From the NCBI GenBank assembly GCA_017886375.1, contig JAGGNB010000155.1, positions 1 through 43,761 on the forward strand: a DNA stretch of 43,761 nucleotides, given 5' to 3'. This document shows, piece by piece, positions 28,193 to 36,716 of the stretch. A program made the position numbers and the translations under genes. Position 1 is the first letter of the stretch, and the number at the start of each line of letters is the position of its first letter. Source of the stretch: Octadecabacter sp. GTDB lineage: Bacteria; Pseudomonadota; Alphaproteobacteria; Rhodobacterales; Rhodobacteraceae. The notes under the pieces are model-generated. The model was not told the origin of the DNA and did no database searches. It saw nothing but the letters and a program-made list of their open reading frames with translations.

Positions 28193-28220
28193 TATTGTCA
28201 GTCAGATCCCGAAGGTCTTG

Positions 28221-29894
28221 TTAGTGCGAAGACTGCTTGTCCCAGTCGGACTGCTTGGGCAGCGTTTCGAACGTGTGCTCAGGTGGAGGGGACGGCAGGG
28301 TCCATTCCAGCGTATCAGCAAATTCGCCCCACGGGTTTGGCTCTGTCGCGTTTTTCGGGCTCATCAGCGTCTTGAAGAGAATGAAGATGAAGAACAGGAA
28401 GGACGCGAATGACAGGAACGCGCCAAGCGATGACACATAGTTCCAAGTCGCGAACGCTTCGGAATAGTCGATGATGCGACGCGGCATGCCGTTACGACCA
28501 AGGAAGTGCTGCGGGAAGAAGGTGATGTTGGCGCCAATGAACATCATCCAGAAGTGCAGATGTCCTGCCCATTCAGGGATTTTGCGACCGGACATTTTCG
28601 GCAGGTAGAAATAGATACCCGCGAAGATGCCGAACACGGCGCCCAGCGACATCACGTAATGGAAGTGCGCAACCACGTAATAGGTATCGTGGTAGGCGCG
28701 GTCGACACCGGCCTGTGACAGGACGATCCCAGTGACACCACCAACAGTGAACAAGAAAATGAAACCAAGCGCCCACATCATCGGGGCTTTGAATGACACA
28801 GACCCACCCCACATTGTCGCGATCCAGCTAAAGATCTTAACGCCCGTGGGCACCGCGATGACCATCGTTGCCAGCATAAAGTAGGACTGCTGGGTCAGCG
28901 ACATGCCGACCGTGTACATGTGGTGTGCCCATACGACAAAGCCCAGCGCGCCAATGGCGACCATCGCGTAAACCATCGGCAAGTAGCCGAAGATCGGCTT
29001 GCGTGAAAACGTGGACACCACGTGGCTGACGATACCGAACGCAGGCACCACAACGATGTAAACTTCTGGGTGACCGAAGAACCACAGGATGTGTTGGTAC
29101 AAGACCGGATCACCACCACCGGACGGATCAAAGAACGTTGTCCCAAAGTTACGATCCATCAAAAGCATGGTGATTGCGCCAGCCAGAACGGGAAGTGCCA
29201 GAAGGATCAGCCATGCAGTCACAAAGATCGACCATGAAAACAGCGGCACTTTGTGCAATGTCATGCCGGGCGCGCGCATGTTCAGGAAGGTCGTGATCAT
29301 GTTGATTGCGCCTAGGATAGACGACGCACCAGAGACGTGAACCGCGAAGATCGCGAGGTCCATTGAAATACCACCAGAACTTGTCGAAAGCGGCGGATAC
29401 ATGACCCAACCCACACCCGCGCCGGCTTGACCGTCCCCGCCTGGCGCAAGCATGGATGCAACACCAAGGGCAACACCGGTACAAAACATCCAGAACGACA
29501 GGTTGTTGAGACGCGGAAACGCCATGTCAGGCGCGCCGATTTGCAGCGGCATAAAATAGTTACCGAAACCACCGAAAAGCGCGGGAATAACCACAAAGAA
29601 CATCATCAGGATGCCGTGGTACGTGATCAACACGTTCCACAGGTGACCATTGGGTGTACATTCGTTCAGGGCCGCAGGAAACAGACGTGCGCCTTCAAGG
29701 CACATGTACTGCACACCGGGGTGCATAAGTTCCATCCGCATGTAAACGGTGAAACTGACGGACAAGAACCCGACAAAACCCGACACGAACAGGTACAAAA
29801 TACCAATGTCTTTGTGGTTTGTGGACATAAACCAACGGGTAAAGAACCCGCGGTTGTCTTCATGGTCCTGCTCGTGGACGGCTGCGTCTACCAT
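28221..29894 (-). CDS. ctaD: aa3-type cytochrome c oxidase subunit I
   Basis: A 557-residue haem-copper oxidase subunit I with twelve membrane helices. Ligand motifs are intact: [18 protein letters not shown] (low-spin haem His), [16 protein letters not shown] (CuB His and the cross-linked Tyr), [10 protein letters not shown] (two further CuB His) and [15 protein letters not shown] (haem a3 and haem a His). It reduces oxygen to water while pumping protons. ATG 29894 has GGGAG upstream and a terminator follows the stop. Other oxidase subunits (ctaC, ctaE, assembly genes) are not next to it, so it forms a stand-alone transcription unit, as in several Rhodobacteraceae. Confidence 0.98.
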   Translation of the reverse strand: MVDAAVHEQDHEDNRGFFTRWFMSTNHKDIGILYLFVSGFVGFLSVSFTVYMRMELMHPGVQYMCLEGARLFPAALNECTPNGHLWNVLITYHGILMMFFVVIPALFGGFGNYFMPLQIGAPDMAFPRLNNLSFWMFCTGVALGVASMLAPGGDGQAGAGVGWVMYPPLSTSSGGISMDLAIFAVHVSGASSILGAINMITTFLNMRAPGMTLHKVPLFSWSIFVTAWLILLALPVLAGAITMLLMDRNFGTTFFDPSGGGDPVLYQHILWFFGHPEVYIVVVPAFGIVSHVVSTFSRKPIFGYLPMVYAMVAIGALGFVVWAHHMYTVGMSLTQQSYFMLATMVIAVPTGVKIFSWIATMWGGSVSFKAPMMWALGFIFLFTVGGVTGIVLSQAGVDRAYHDTYYVVAHFHYVMSLGAVFGIFAGIYFYLPKMSGRKIPEWAGHLHFWMMFIGANITFFPQHFLGRNGMPRRIIDYSEAFATWNYVSSLGAFLSFASFLFFIFILFKTLMSPKNATEPNPWGEFADTLEWTLPSPPPEHTFETLPKQSDWDKQSSH

Positions 29895-30037
29895 GTGGCG
29901 CTCCCTGCAATCGATGGCAATTTCTAAAAGGTGAACGGACTCACCCCTTGGCTTAGAATGGTTTTAGGGCGCAGGGGGGGGCAGGGCAACAGTGCATCGC
30001 ACGGTTTGCATGGGTAAAATTGGCGCAGGGGCGCGCG

Positions 30038-31077
30038 TCAGTGCTTTGGTGCGAGGGTCAGCACAAAATCATCGACACAAATTTCAGTCGCGCCACTGTA
30101 TCCGTCTTTGATATCAACAACGATGCTCACGCGGGTGATATTGCGGATGATGGCGTCCCAATCGCCGTCTTCTTCCCACCAAATATCGGTCAAAGGACGA
30201 AAGATGTCTTGAAACGGGGCGTCATTGTAGCTGCTGAGGCTTGCGCGAAAAATTGCAGTTCCGGCTGGGCTGTGCAGGGTAATAATGATGGGCCACTGCG
30301 TCGTTCCGTCATAATAGGCGCGAAACGCGAGCGAACCGTCTGAAACAGCCAAGTAACCGCCGCTCAAATCGCCGCCGCCCCAATCCCCTAAGAACCGTGG
30401 TGGCATATAAAGCGTGAGGCTGTCCGGTTCGCTGTCTATCAGGCACAATGCGCCGGCTTTGTCGATAAAGGTAGCGTCTGGCCCGTTGGATGTGGTCCAG
30501 CCGTCCATACCATCAGAGAAATCTTCAGATATGACCAAAGGGTCAAGGCTGCCAAGGCCTTGATGTCGAAGCCTATTGTGGGGCAGGGCGGTAGACGCGA
30601 CGCCCCATCCCTCAAACAAGAGGCGATCAGACGCGGCGACGGATGTGGCAATTCCAATACCTGAAAAGTCCAGCGCGAGGGTGGGCGTGGCGACGTCATG
30701 TATACCGATGCCCTGAAATACGATTGCGGGTTCGGGCGTTGCCACGTCGACGACCGACCACCCGTGAAAGACCAAGCTGGCCGACGTCTCAACCAGCATC
30801 GGGGTTCCCAAGCCCGCAAAAATAGCGGCGGGATCATTGCATCGTTTGATCGGTTCAGGCCGCGAAATGTCAGCGGTTCAATATTTGATGCATCATTGCT
30901 CGATTGCAGCCCTGTGAACGATAATGCCGCAATCTCGGCGACAGAATTGGATGTCCCAAACCCTTCAAACGTCAAGGCTGGGATATCGCCCTGCCTCAAG
31001 TCCTGCGCGCTCGTTCGTTCTATGCCCAGACACAAAATTAGAAGGATCATCAGTGATTTGACAAAGGCGTTCGACAT
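30038..31077 (-). pseudogene. Secreted 17-residue-repeat / laminin-B-like domain protein, frameshifted
   Basis: Two overlapping frames make one protein. From ATG 31077: signal peptide (SLMILLILCLGIERTSAQ), then repeats of 17 residues with the pattern [FLIW]G-x5-A/S-x4-L-x-F-x-G (FGTSNSVAEIAALSFTG, LQSSNDASNIEPLTFRG). In the fourth repeat (about 30820-30840) the frame breaks and continues one register over with four to five more repeats (LGTPMLVETSASLVFHG, WSVVDVATPEPAIVFQG, IGIHDVATPTLALDFSG), then a beta-rich C-terminal domain resembling laminin domain IV (FSDGMDGW, PPRFLGDWGG, ICVDDFVLTL). The broken repeat is 47 rather than 51 bases long, so four bases appear lost. It could be a real pseudogene or a sequence error. 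It is the last of three secreted-protein genes. Confidence 0.75.
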
Positions 31078-31727
31078 TATTGCGACGAATCCAGCGGTTG
31101 GCCCGTGGCATCAAAACCGTCGCGCCCAAAAAAACTGTGCACATTAAGCGCGGCGCCGGGGCGACTGCAAAGGGCGGGCGCGACGTCATCGACTTGGCAG
31201 TCCCTTGGGACTTCAAAGTCACGTGAGTCGGGATCAAAGGACGCCACATCGCCATATTGAATGAACAGCGAGCACAGACCGTGGGTCCAACCGCTGGTGT
31301 CACGGCCAGACGACGCCAGTATGGGAACCGCGACGGTGCCAGAAAAGGTCTGCAAATTTGCTGCAACACGGTTGGCCGTTTCAAAATCTCCGGTGATTGA
31401 TCTGTTCTCAGTAGTGAAAAGCCGATCGTCGACGATCCATGCGCGACCAAGGCCGACAGTCTTGTCCTCGCTTTGCAAAATGGCGCTTTTGATCGTGCAG
31501 TAGATTAGAACGCCATAAACGTCATCGGTGACATCATTGATTTCCACCGGCACCTGAAGCGCAAAGCGATACTCATCAAAGAAGCTTTCTCGCATATCGA
31601 TGTCCATGCGGTTCCACATCGCCGCAAGGGACGGGTCGCTGAGAATGTCTTGGGCTGATGTGGTGATCGGAGCCAAAGAAAATGCAACCGATACCATAAG
31701 CGCCGCCGTGTGAAATATGCGTTTCAT
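31077..31727 (-). CDS. Secreted protein of unknown function, paralogue of upstream gene
   Basis: A 216-residue protein with a signal peptide (AALMVSVAFSLAPITTSAQ). The mature part shares with the gene just upstream a pattern VPxxVxDxTDDVxG, GWTHGxCxLxIxxGD and FxRxGFDxxGQ near the C terminus, plus conserved cysteines (one before GWTHG, one inside it, and two near the end) that could form disulfides in the periplasm. No known domain is recognised. Its ATG directly abuts the TAG of the upstream gene and its stop overlaps the start of the repeat-protein gene by one base, so all three are probably one transcript. Confidence 0.75.
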   Translation of the reverse strand: MKRIFHTAALMVSVAFSLAPITTSAQDILSDPSLAAMWNRMDIDMRESFFDEYRFALQVPVEINDVTDDVYGVLIYCTIKSAILQSEDKTVGLGRAWIVDDRLFTTENRSITGDFETANRVAANLQTFSGTVAVPILASSGRDTSGWTHGLCSLFIQYGDVASFDPDSRDFEVPRDCQVDDVAPALCSRPGAALNVHSFFGRDGFDATGQPLDSSQ

Positions 31728-32330
31728 CTAATCATCCACCCCTGGCAGAGTTTCCAATTGGCCATTAAGATCAAAGCCTTCCCGACTGAACTTAATCTGC
31801 TCCACGCTTTCGGACTCGGGAAAAATACATCTTGCGACGTCCTCGCGTTCCTGTGTCGCCGCACAATCTGCGGGCGCGCCACCATAGTTTCCGGCCTCTG
31901 TCGTATCACCAAAATAAATGGCCAGATTACATTCGCCGTGGGTCCAACCGCGCAACTGGCCGTCCGAAATATCGTTCACATCCGCCAAAACTTCGACAGG
32001 CAGGGCGTTGAAGTCGTGGTCCACAAACGTGGTGTAAATCGAAGCATCTGCGAAAGTCGCTTTGAACGCTTCGGTTCGGAGCGGGTCACGGTCGGCATCC
32101 AGCACAGCGACGCGTCCCGCACCGACAATATTGTTGTCCTCGCCCAGCAGGCTGGAATAGGCAAGGCAGCCGATTTCTATTCCAAATACATCATCGGTCA
32201 GGTCTGTGACATCGAGCGGCACAACGACGGTCAGATTGAAGTCACTTTTTACTTGCTGGTCCTGCGCGAGAACGGGACCTGTTGTGCAGATGATGCTCAC
32301 CGCAGCCAAAAAGATTGATGTAGGATGCAT
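31728..32330 (-). CDS. Secreted protein of unknown function, first of a tandem paralogous pair
   Basis: A 200-residue protein starting at ATG 32330 (MHPTSIFLAAV), preceded by GGGGGA; the TTG at 32342 is a weaker alternative. Signal peptide IFLAAVSIICTTGPVLAQ. The mature region has VVPLDVTDLTDDVFGIEIGC, RGWTHGECNLAIYFGD, a CAATQEREDVARC pair and FSREGFDLNGQ, all aligned with the next gene, so the pair arose by tandem duplication and diverged strongly. Function is unknown. It heads the three-gene unit down to 30038. Confidence 0.75.
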   Translation of the reverse strand: MHPTSIFLAAVSIICTTGPVLAQDQQVKSDFNLTVVVPLDVTDLTDDVFGIEIGCLAYSSLLGEDNNIVGAGRVAVLDADRDPLRTEAFKATFADASIYTTFVDHDFNALPVEVLADVNDISDGQLRGWTHGECNLAIYFGDTTEAGNYGGAPADCAATQEREDVARCIFPESESVEQIKFSREGFDLNGQLETLPGVDD

Positions 32331-32403
32331 GTGGTCCCCCAAAGGATCGTGATCAATCAGGGGAACATAACACGGGGTTTATGGATTTCCCAAACCACCC
32401 ACC

Positions 32404-32835
32404 TCAGGATGCAGAGAGAAGGTCCGCGAGCGCTGATTTTTTCTGCGTCACATCGTCGAGTGTGTACCCGTCAAGAACGGAAAAGAACGCTTCTTTGGCT
32501 TGGGTGAGCGGGGTGCGCAGGCCGCAGGCAGGCAGGATGGCGCAATTGGGTGCGCTGCCAAAACATTCTGCGACCGGATCATCGGCCATGATGGATCGCA
32601 AAACTGCCCCGATTGAAATGTCGGTTGCAGTGCGTGCCAGCCGCAGCCCGCCGCCGCGCCCACGATCCGAGATCACAAAACCGCCGCGCACCAATTCTGT
32701 CGCGACTTTGGCGATGTGGTGTTGCGACAAACCATAGCTTTGGGCGATGGACGACGCGGTCACGCGCCCAGCCTTGGACACGGACAGGGCGATGAGGATG
32801 CGCAGGGCGTAGTCGCTGAATTTATCAAGATGCAT
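32404..32835 (-). CDS. Rrf2-family transcriptional regulator with three cysteines (NsrR-like)
   Basis: A 143-residue winged-helix regulator. The N terminus (MHLDKFSDYALRILIAL) and the recognition helix region (ASSIAQSYGLSQHHIAKVATELVRGGFV, then RGRGGGLRLAR) are those of NsrR/IscR-type Rrf2 proteins. Cys91, Cys98 and Cys104 (C-x6-C-x5-C) match the cluster-binding set of this family. It faces a globin operon across a 79-bp gap that contains palindromes, so sensing of nitric oxide through an Fe-S cluster and control of the globin is the natural reading. NsrR identity is inferred from context, not proven. Confidence 0.88.
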   Translation of the reverse strand: MHLDKFSDYALRILIALSVSKAGRVTASSIAQSYGLSQHHIAKVATELVRGGFVISDRGRGGGLRLARTATDISIGAVLRSIMADDPVAECFGSAPNCAILPACGLRTPLTQAKEAFFSVLDGYTLDDVTQKKSALADLLSAS

Positions 32836-32846
32836 GCGTCAAATTA

Positions 32847-32864
32847 GCATTTGCAATGCGCATT
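32847..32864. promoter_or_regulatory. Candidate Rrf2/NsrR operator in the divergent promoter
   Basis: Two overlapping palindromes, GCATT-TGC-AATGC (32847-32859) and AATGCGCATT (32855-32864), lie between the regulator start (32835) and the globin-unit start (32915). Position and AT-rich flanks suit an operator; the match to known NsrR boxes is partial. Confidence 0.4.
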
Positions 32865-32914
32865 ATAAAGGCGTTATTTAATCCGTATCTAAAATACTGA
32901 TTTAAGGAAACGTT

Positions 32915-33070
32915 ATGACCATCACCTCCATCATCCTCTGGCCTGGCACGAAAATATGCGAACGCATGGGCGTCGACCCAGAAGCGGACCAAGGTCTGAT
33001 CCGGTCCATGTTCAACATGCTGGTCTATCTGGTCGTCATGCTTGCCGTGATGTGGATGATCTTGGGATGA
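32915..33070 (+). CDS. Small single-helix membrane protein (51 aa)
   Basis: A 51-residue protein, shorter than usual gene-calling limits. ATG 32915 is preceded by AAGGAAA at a good distance. The soluble N-terminal half (ILWPGTKICERMGVDPEADQ) has one Cys; the C-terminal half is a single membrane helix ([17 protein letters not shown]). Its TGA overlaps the ATG of the globin gene (ATGA), so the two are translationally coupled. A partner role for the globin, such as membrane placement or electron delivery, is inference from coupling only. Confidence 0.8.
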   Translation: MTITSIILWPGTKICERMGVDPEADQGLIRSMFNMLVYLVVMLAVMWMILG

Positions 33071-33465
33071 AGCCCAACCCGAGAATTGATCTAACAGCAG
33101 TCCAGATCGACAAGGTCGTGGCAGTTTTTTATGCCAAAGTGCGCTGCGATCCGACGCTCGGGCCAGTGTTTGCCGATAAAGTCAGCGATTGGCCCAGCCA
33201 TGAGACCAAAATCGCCGCGTTCTGGCGCAATGCGATCCTGCATGAGCGGTCCTACAGCGGCAATCCGATGCGCAAACACATGCAGGCGGGCACCGTAAAA
33301 GACGGACACTTCCCGATCTGGCTGGCGTTGTTTGATGGCGTTCTGGCCGCGCAACTGCCCGTTGATGTCGCTGCCGGATGGTCCGCATTGGCGCACCGGA
33401 TCGGCGCGGGATTGCGGTTCGGGTTGACGATGGACAGCACGGACGGCGTGCCAAACCTGCGCTAG
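33067..33465 (+). CDS. Group III truncated haemoglobin
   Basis: A 132-residue globin. Phe21-Tyr22 (VFYAKV) supply the distal B9/B10 pair, and His81 ([10 protein letters not shown]) is the proximal haem ligand, in the His-Phe-x-x-Trp-Leu pattern of group III trHbs. The start is ATG 33067, which overlaps the preceding small gene; the frame is open further upstream but unconserved. The family binds oxygen and nitric oxide. Placement beside an NsrR-like regulator suggests nitric oxide detoxification. It converges with lipB, stop codons overlapping at 33462-33465. Confidence 0.9.
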   Translation: MKPNPRIDLTAVQIDKVVAVFYAKVRCDPTLGPVFADKVSDWPSHETKIAAFWRNAILHERSYSGNPMRKHMQAGTVKDGHFPIWLALFDGVLAAQLPVDVAAGWSALAHRIGAGLRFGLTMDSTDGVPNLR

Positions 33466-34130
33466 GGTTTGACGTACGGGGTCATGCTGCCTGCAAACGT
33501 TTTGCGCAGGGCCACATCCACGTCGTCCATCGTCACGGGCAAACCAAGATCCACCAGCGACGTCACCCCGTGTTCGGTTATCCCGCAGGGCACAATGCCG
33601 CTGAAATGGCCCAAATCCGGTTCAACGTTGATCGACAGCCCGTGAAAGCTGACCCATTTGCGCAAGCGGATGCCGAGGGCCGCAATTTTGTCTTCCGCAG
33701 GCTGCCCATGTGCGTCCAAAGGTTTGTCATGCCGCTGCACCCAGACCCCGACGCGCCCGTCGCGGATTTCGCCAGTGACGTTGAATTCTGCCAGCGTCGC
33801 AATCACCCAGTGTTCGAGGTCTTGCACAAAGCGGCGCACGTCGTGGCCGCGCTTGCCCACGTCAAGCATCACATAGGCGACCCGCTGGCCCGGCCCGTGA
33901 TAGGTATATTGCCCACCGCGTTTTGATGTGTGGACCGGAAAGCGGTCAGGCTCCACCAGATCGACAAGTTTGGCGGACGTTCCGGCGGTATAAAGGGCAG
34001 GGTGTTCGACAAGCCAGATGCATTCATCCGCGTCGCCGCGATGAATGGCATCGGCGCGGTCTTCCATGAAAGCGGTGGCATCGTCGTAATCTGTCAGCCC
34101 GTCTGTGGTGATCCATTCAACCATTGGCAT
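33462..34130 (-). CDS. lipB: Octanoyl-[acyl-carrier-protein]:protein octanoyltransferase LipB
   Basis: A 222-residue enzyme that moves octanoate from acyl-carrier protein to the lipoyl domains of 2-oxoacid dehydrogenases, ahead of LipA. Catalytic residues are in place: Cys182 in GIVPCGI and Lys148 in EDKIAALG; the substrate-binding block [20 protein letters not shown] is intact. It starts at ATG 34130. lipA is not nearby. Downstream it converges with the globin gene; upstream lies a region with only a gene remnant and tRNA-Leu. Confidence 0.95.
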   Translation of the reverse strand: MPMVEWITTDGLTDYDDATAFMEDRADAIHRGDADECIWLVEHPALYTAGTSAKLVDLVEPDRFPVHTSKRGGQYTYHGPGQRVAYVMLDVGKRGHDVRRFVQDLEHWVIATLAEFNVTGEIRDGRVGVWVQRHDKPLDAHGQPAEDKIAALGIRLRKWVSFHGLSINVEPDLGHFSGIVPCGITEHGVTSLVDLGLPVTMDDVDVALRKTFAGSMTPYVKP

Positions 34131-34273
34131 GTCGCGGCCCTCGCCTCGCCCCGCTTATGTTCGCGCCCCTTGCGGGCTGGGCCACTTGGACCCGCCTTTC
34201 ACAAAGCGCAGATTGCGGTGCCGTGTCGTTCACGAATGCGTCCTGTCATTTGGCAAAAGGTGCCTTGGCGTGA

Positions 34274-34556
34274 AAGTTTGCTTGGCCAATAGATAGGCAA
34301 CTTCAACGTAAGTTCCAAACCGAAAGGTCCCGCTACATCACCGACCCGTTTCAAGATGCCGTGTCGCAGATCCAGATCAATGCGGCGGCGGCGATGAACG
34401 CGTTTTCTGCAGGATCGCAGCACCATCGAAGCGGTTTTTGGCGGCAATGAAAGCCTCGGCTGGATCGTGATCGGGGTCGCCACCGTGGCCTTCATTGCGG
34501 TTGCACGGGCAGGGCGCAACACCTTGGCGCAAAGGCCCGCGGCACTGGCCGGATAG
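34274..34556 (+). pseudogene. Probable remnant of a small membrane-protein gene, frameshifted
   Basis: No intact gene is found between lipB and tRNA-Leu, but two adjoining plus-strand frames read as one protein if one T is removed from TTTT at 34403-34406: first TERSRYITDPFQDAVSQIQ (a helical, polar part), then FLQDRSTIEAVFGGNESLG, a membrane helix WIVIGVATVAFIAVARAG and a stop at 34556. The codon use is GC-rich at third positions, as in real genes here. No start codon is visible; a TGA closes the frame at 34271, so the 5' end may be missing too. I do not recognise the family. Coincidence is possible. Confidence 0.4.
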
Positions 34557-34644
34557 GCGGGCGCCCGCATTCGTCCAAATTTGCAGATTTTGCGCTTGAG
34601 GTGGCGGCAACGCTTCGCTAAGTGCTTCTCACGCTTTTAGACCT

Positions 34645-34731
34645 GCGGTCGTGGCGGAATTGGTAGACGCGCAGCGTTGAGGTCGCTGTGAAGTAACATT
34701 CGTGGGGGTTCGAGTCCCCCCGACCGCACCA
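34645..34731 (+). tRNA. tRNA-Leu(GAG)
   Basis: Acceptor stem GCGGTCG/CGACCGC, D-arm with GGCGGAATTGGTAGACGC, anticodon arm CAGCG-TTGAGGT-CGCTG with anticodon GAG at 34679-34681, a long variable arm as in leucine tRNAs, T-arm with GGTTCGAGTCC, and an encoded CCA end. It reads CUC and CUU codons. All stems pair. Confidence 0.97.
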
Positions 34732-34956
34732 CTAAAGCTTTTTGCGCTGAGCGTAGTTTCTCCTCTCCAATATCTAGTTACTTTACGGGGCCTGCGCGCG
34801 AGGTTGTGTTGAAATTCACCGTACTGTAACGGGAATGCGAAGTTAGAAACCCTCACGTTTTTACGACATCAATGCGCCATTCGATGCCATGATTCAGCCT
34901 ATCGTGTTCCGATTGCCGCAAATGAGGCTCGCAGATTGCGGTCGTTCCAAGCTGGC

Positions 34957-34989
34957 TTGCCAAGTACGATAAATGTTCCTATTTTGTTC
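34957..34989 (+). promoter_or_regulatory. LexA (SOS) box overlapping a promoter
   Basis: GTTC (34975-34978), seven bases, GTTC (34986-34989): an exact match to the alphaproteobacterial LexA box GTTC-N7-GTTC. It overlaps the -10 element of a promoter read as TTGCCA (34957) - 17 bp - TATTTT (34980). The next start codon is at 35014. Confidence 0.7.
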
Positions 34990-35013
34990 CTAATTATTGA
35001 ATGAGGGACGAAC

Positions 35014-35295
35014 ATGACTGATTCCAGCGAAATCGCGCCGAAAGTGCATTATATCTGCCAGACATACGTCGCCAAGACGGGGAAGGGCGCTGGGGAAGCC
35101 AGCCTGCAAATCGGCAAGCAATTTGAATATACGTCAGCTTCGCCCGCGCAAGAACGTGCAGAACGCGAATCCAGATCAGAGGCCTGTATCGGCGCTGACG
35201 CGTATATGGTGATCGAAGATCAAGAGTCGGGTGAAATCAGTTTGCCGACGTTTCTAGCACGGTTCGGCAGCGTTCCTGAGATTGATGCATTCTAG
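35014..35295 (+). CDS. Small protein of unknown function, probably SOS-regulated
   Basis: A 93-residue acidic protein starting at ATG 35014 after GAGGGA. It begins MTDSSEIAPKVHYICQTYV and has a middle part of about 50 polar residues (GKGAGEASLQIGKQFEYTSAS, AQERAERESRSE) and an acidic end (VIEDQESGEISLPTFLARFG). Cysteines are at about 15 and 57. No known domain or membrane segment is seen. A perfect LexA box sits on its promoter, 25 bp before the start, so induction by DNA damage is likely. It stands alone; its role in the damage response is unknown. Confidence 0.75.
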   Translation: MTDSSEIAPKVHYICQTYVAKTGKGAGEASLQIGKQFEYTSASPAQERAERESRSEACIGADAYMVIEDQESGEISLPTFLARFGSVPEIDAF

Positions 35296-35429
35296 ATCGA
35301 AGTGACTTAACGCGCCAGCTGGGTGTGGGGATGGTTCAATCGTTCGTTGGCAGGCTGTTGCGCCAAATCTGTTGCGTTGGGCAGGCTGATGCATAAAGGT
35401 GCGGGATCATCGCGAAGGGGATTTTCGAC

Positions 35430-35759
35430 ATGATTATTTATGGATTGAGCACTTGTGCCGTGTGCCAGCGCGCCCGCAAAGACATTGAGGCCTCTGGCAA
35501 GGACGTCGATTTTCGCGATATCCGCGCTGACCCGCTCACTGAGGCTGAATTGGCCGAGCTGATTGTGGAATTCGGGGATCGCTTGGTGGACCGCAGTTCA
35601 AACGACTACCGCGCGCTCAACGACTGGCTGAAAAATTCTGAGGCTGAGGCGCAGATTGCGGCCAAACCCAAGGTCATGGCGCGTCCGGTGATCCGCGACG
35701 GTGACACGTTATATCTTGGCTGGGACGAGGCTGTCCAAAGCGCGTTGCTGGCGGGTTGA
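35430..35759 (+). CDS. ArsC/Spx-like thioredoxin-fold protein
   Basis: A 109-residue protein of the arsenate reductase/Spx family. CAVC at residues 9-12 (YGLSTCAVCQRARK) gives a Cys-x-x-Cys active site, and FRDIRADPLTEAELAELI and KPKVMARPVIRDGD match the family's later blocks. The CxxC resembles glutaredoxin-like members more than classical ArsC (CX5R with one active Cys). No arsenic genes are nearby, so the ligand is uncertain. It converges with the AEC transporter gene 23 bp away. Confidence 0.85.
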   Translation: MIIYGLSTCAVCQRARKDIEASGKDVDFRDIRADPLTEAELAELIVEFGDRLVDRSSNDYRALNDWLKNSEAEAQIAAKPKVMARPVIRDGDTLYLGWDEAVQSALLAG

Positions 35760-35782
35760 TATCGTGATTGCGGGACACGTTG

Positions 35783-36712
35783 CTATGGCAGCACCCCAAG
35801 CCAGAGCGCGGTCGTCAAAATCGACAATCCTGTGCCAACCAACACCGCTGATGCCGCCACCCGTTTGGCCACACCGTACATGTTTGCGAACACATAGGCG
35901 TTGATGCCCGGCGCGACGGAAGCCGTCAGAACCGCCGACCGGAACGCCTCCGTTGAGAGATCGCTGGCACTGCCCAGTGTCCAGACGATTGCCGGATGCA
36001 AACCAAGCGAGACCGCGCAAACGAATAGAATGGTGCGCATGTCGCCTTCGGGGCGATAGCGATACAGCACACCGCCCAAACCAAATAGCGCTGCGGGCAG
36101 GGCCGCGCGCACCATCAAATCCACCGCATCTGTAAAGACCACGGGCAACGGAATGTTGCCAAGATTGACGACAAATCCCAGCGCGATCCCCAAGACCAAG
36201 GAGTTAGAGAACATTGCCTTGCCGACCTTCACAGGGATATGGCGCAGTGGCGTCCCTTGGGCGCGCACCAGTTCCATTGCGGTGATGCCAAGCGCGTAGC
36301 CGAAAGGTGCGTGAAACGCGATGATCGCGTAATTCCCCAGCAATGCATCCGCACCATAAGCGCGTTCAGTAATTGGCAGGCCCAGAAGTAAAGTATTTGA
36401 AAACAGACAACAAAACGAGATCGCGACGCAATCTTCCCACGGGCGTCCAAACAGATAACGCGCCCCCAAAAGCCCGACAGCAAATGCCCCAACCACACCG
36501 CTGTAAAAGCTGAAAAGCAGCGGAAGATCAAAGTTTTGTTGCAGATCAAGCGTTGAAATCGCGCGAAACAACAGGCACGGAATGGCGAAGTTTTGCGCGA
36601 ACTTCATCAGTCCATCAACCGCGCTATCGGCAAACAATCCGCGCCACACGGCAAGGTAGCCAAACCCCATCACGATGAAAACTGGCAGGACGATGGTAAA
36701 GATATTTGACAT
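35783..36712 (-). CDS. AEC family (auxin efflux carrier) transporter
   Basis: A 309-residue protein with about ten hydrophobic helices in two five-helix repeats (IFTIVLPVFIVMGFGYLAVWRG at the N terminus; TASVAPGINAYVFANMYGVAKR and a final STILTTALWLGVLP-like helix at the end). This is the AEC fold, which carries carboxylates such as malate or other metabolites. The substrate is unknown. It follows the MBL hydrolase gene with a gap of only 4 bp, so it may belong to the tmk-holB-tatD transcript. Confidence 0.87.
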   Translation of the reverse strand: MSNIFTIVLPVFIVMGFGYLAVWRGLFADSAVDGLMKFAQNFAIPCLLFRAISTLDLQQNFDLPLLFSFYSGVVGAFAVGLLGARYLFGRPWEDCVAISFCCLFSNTLLLGLPITERAYGADALLGNYAIIAFHAPFGYALGITAMELVRAQGTPLRHIPVKVGKAMFSNSLVLGIALGFVVNLGNIPLPVVFTDAVDLMVRAALPAALFGLGGVLYRYRPEGDMRTILFVCAVSLGLHPAIVWTLGSASDLSTEAFRSAVLTASVAPGINAYVFANMYGVAKRVAASAVLVGTGLSILTTALWLGVLP

Positions 36713-36716
36713 GGCG

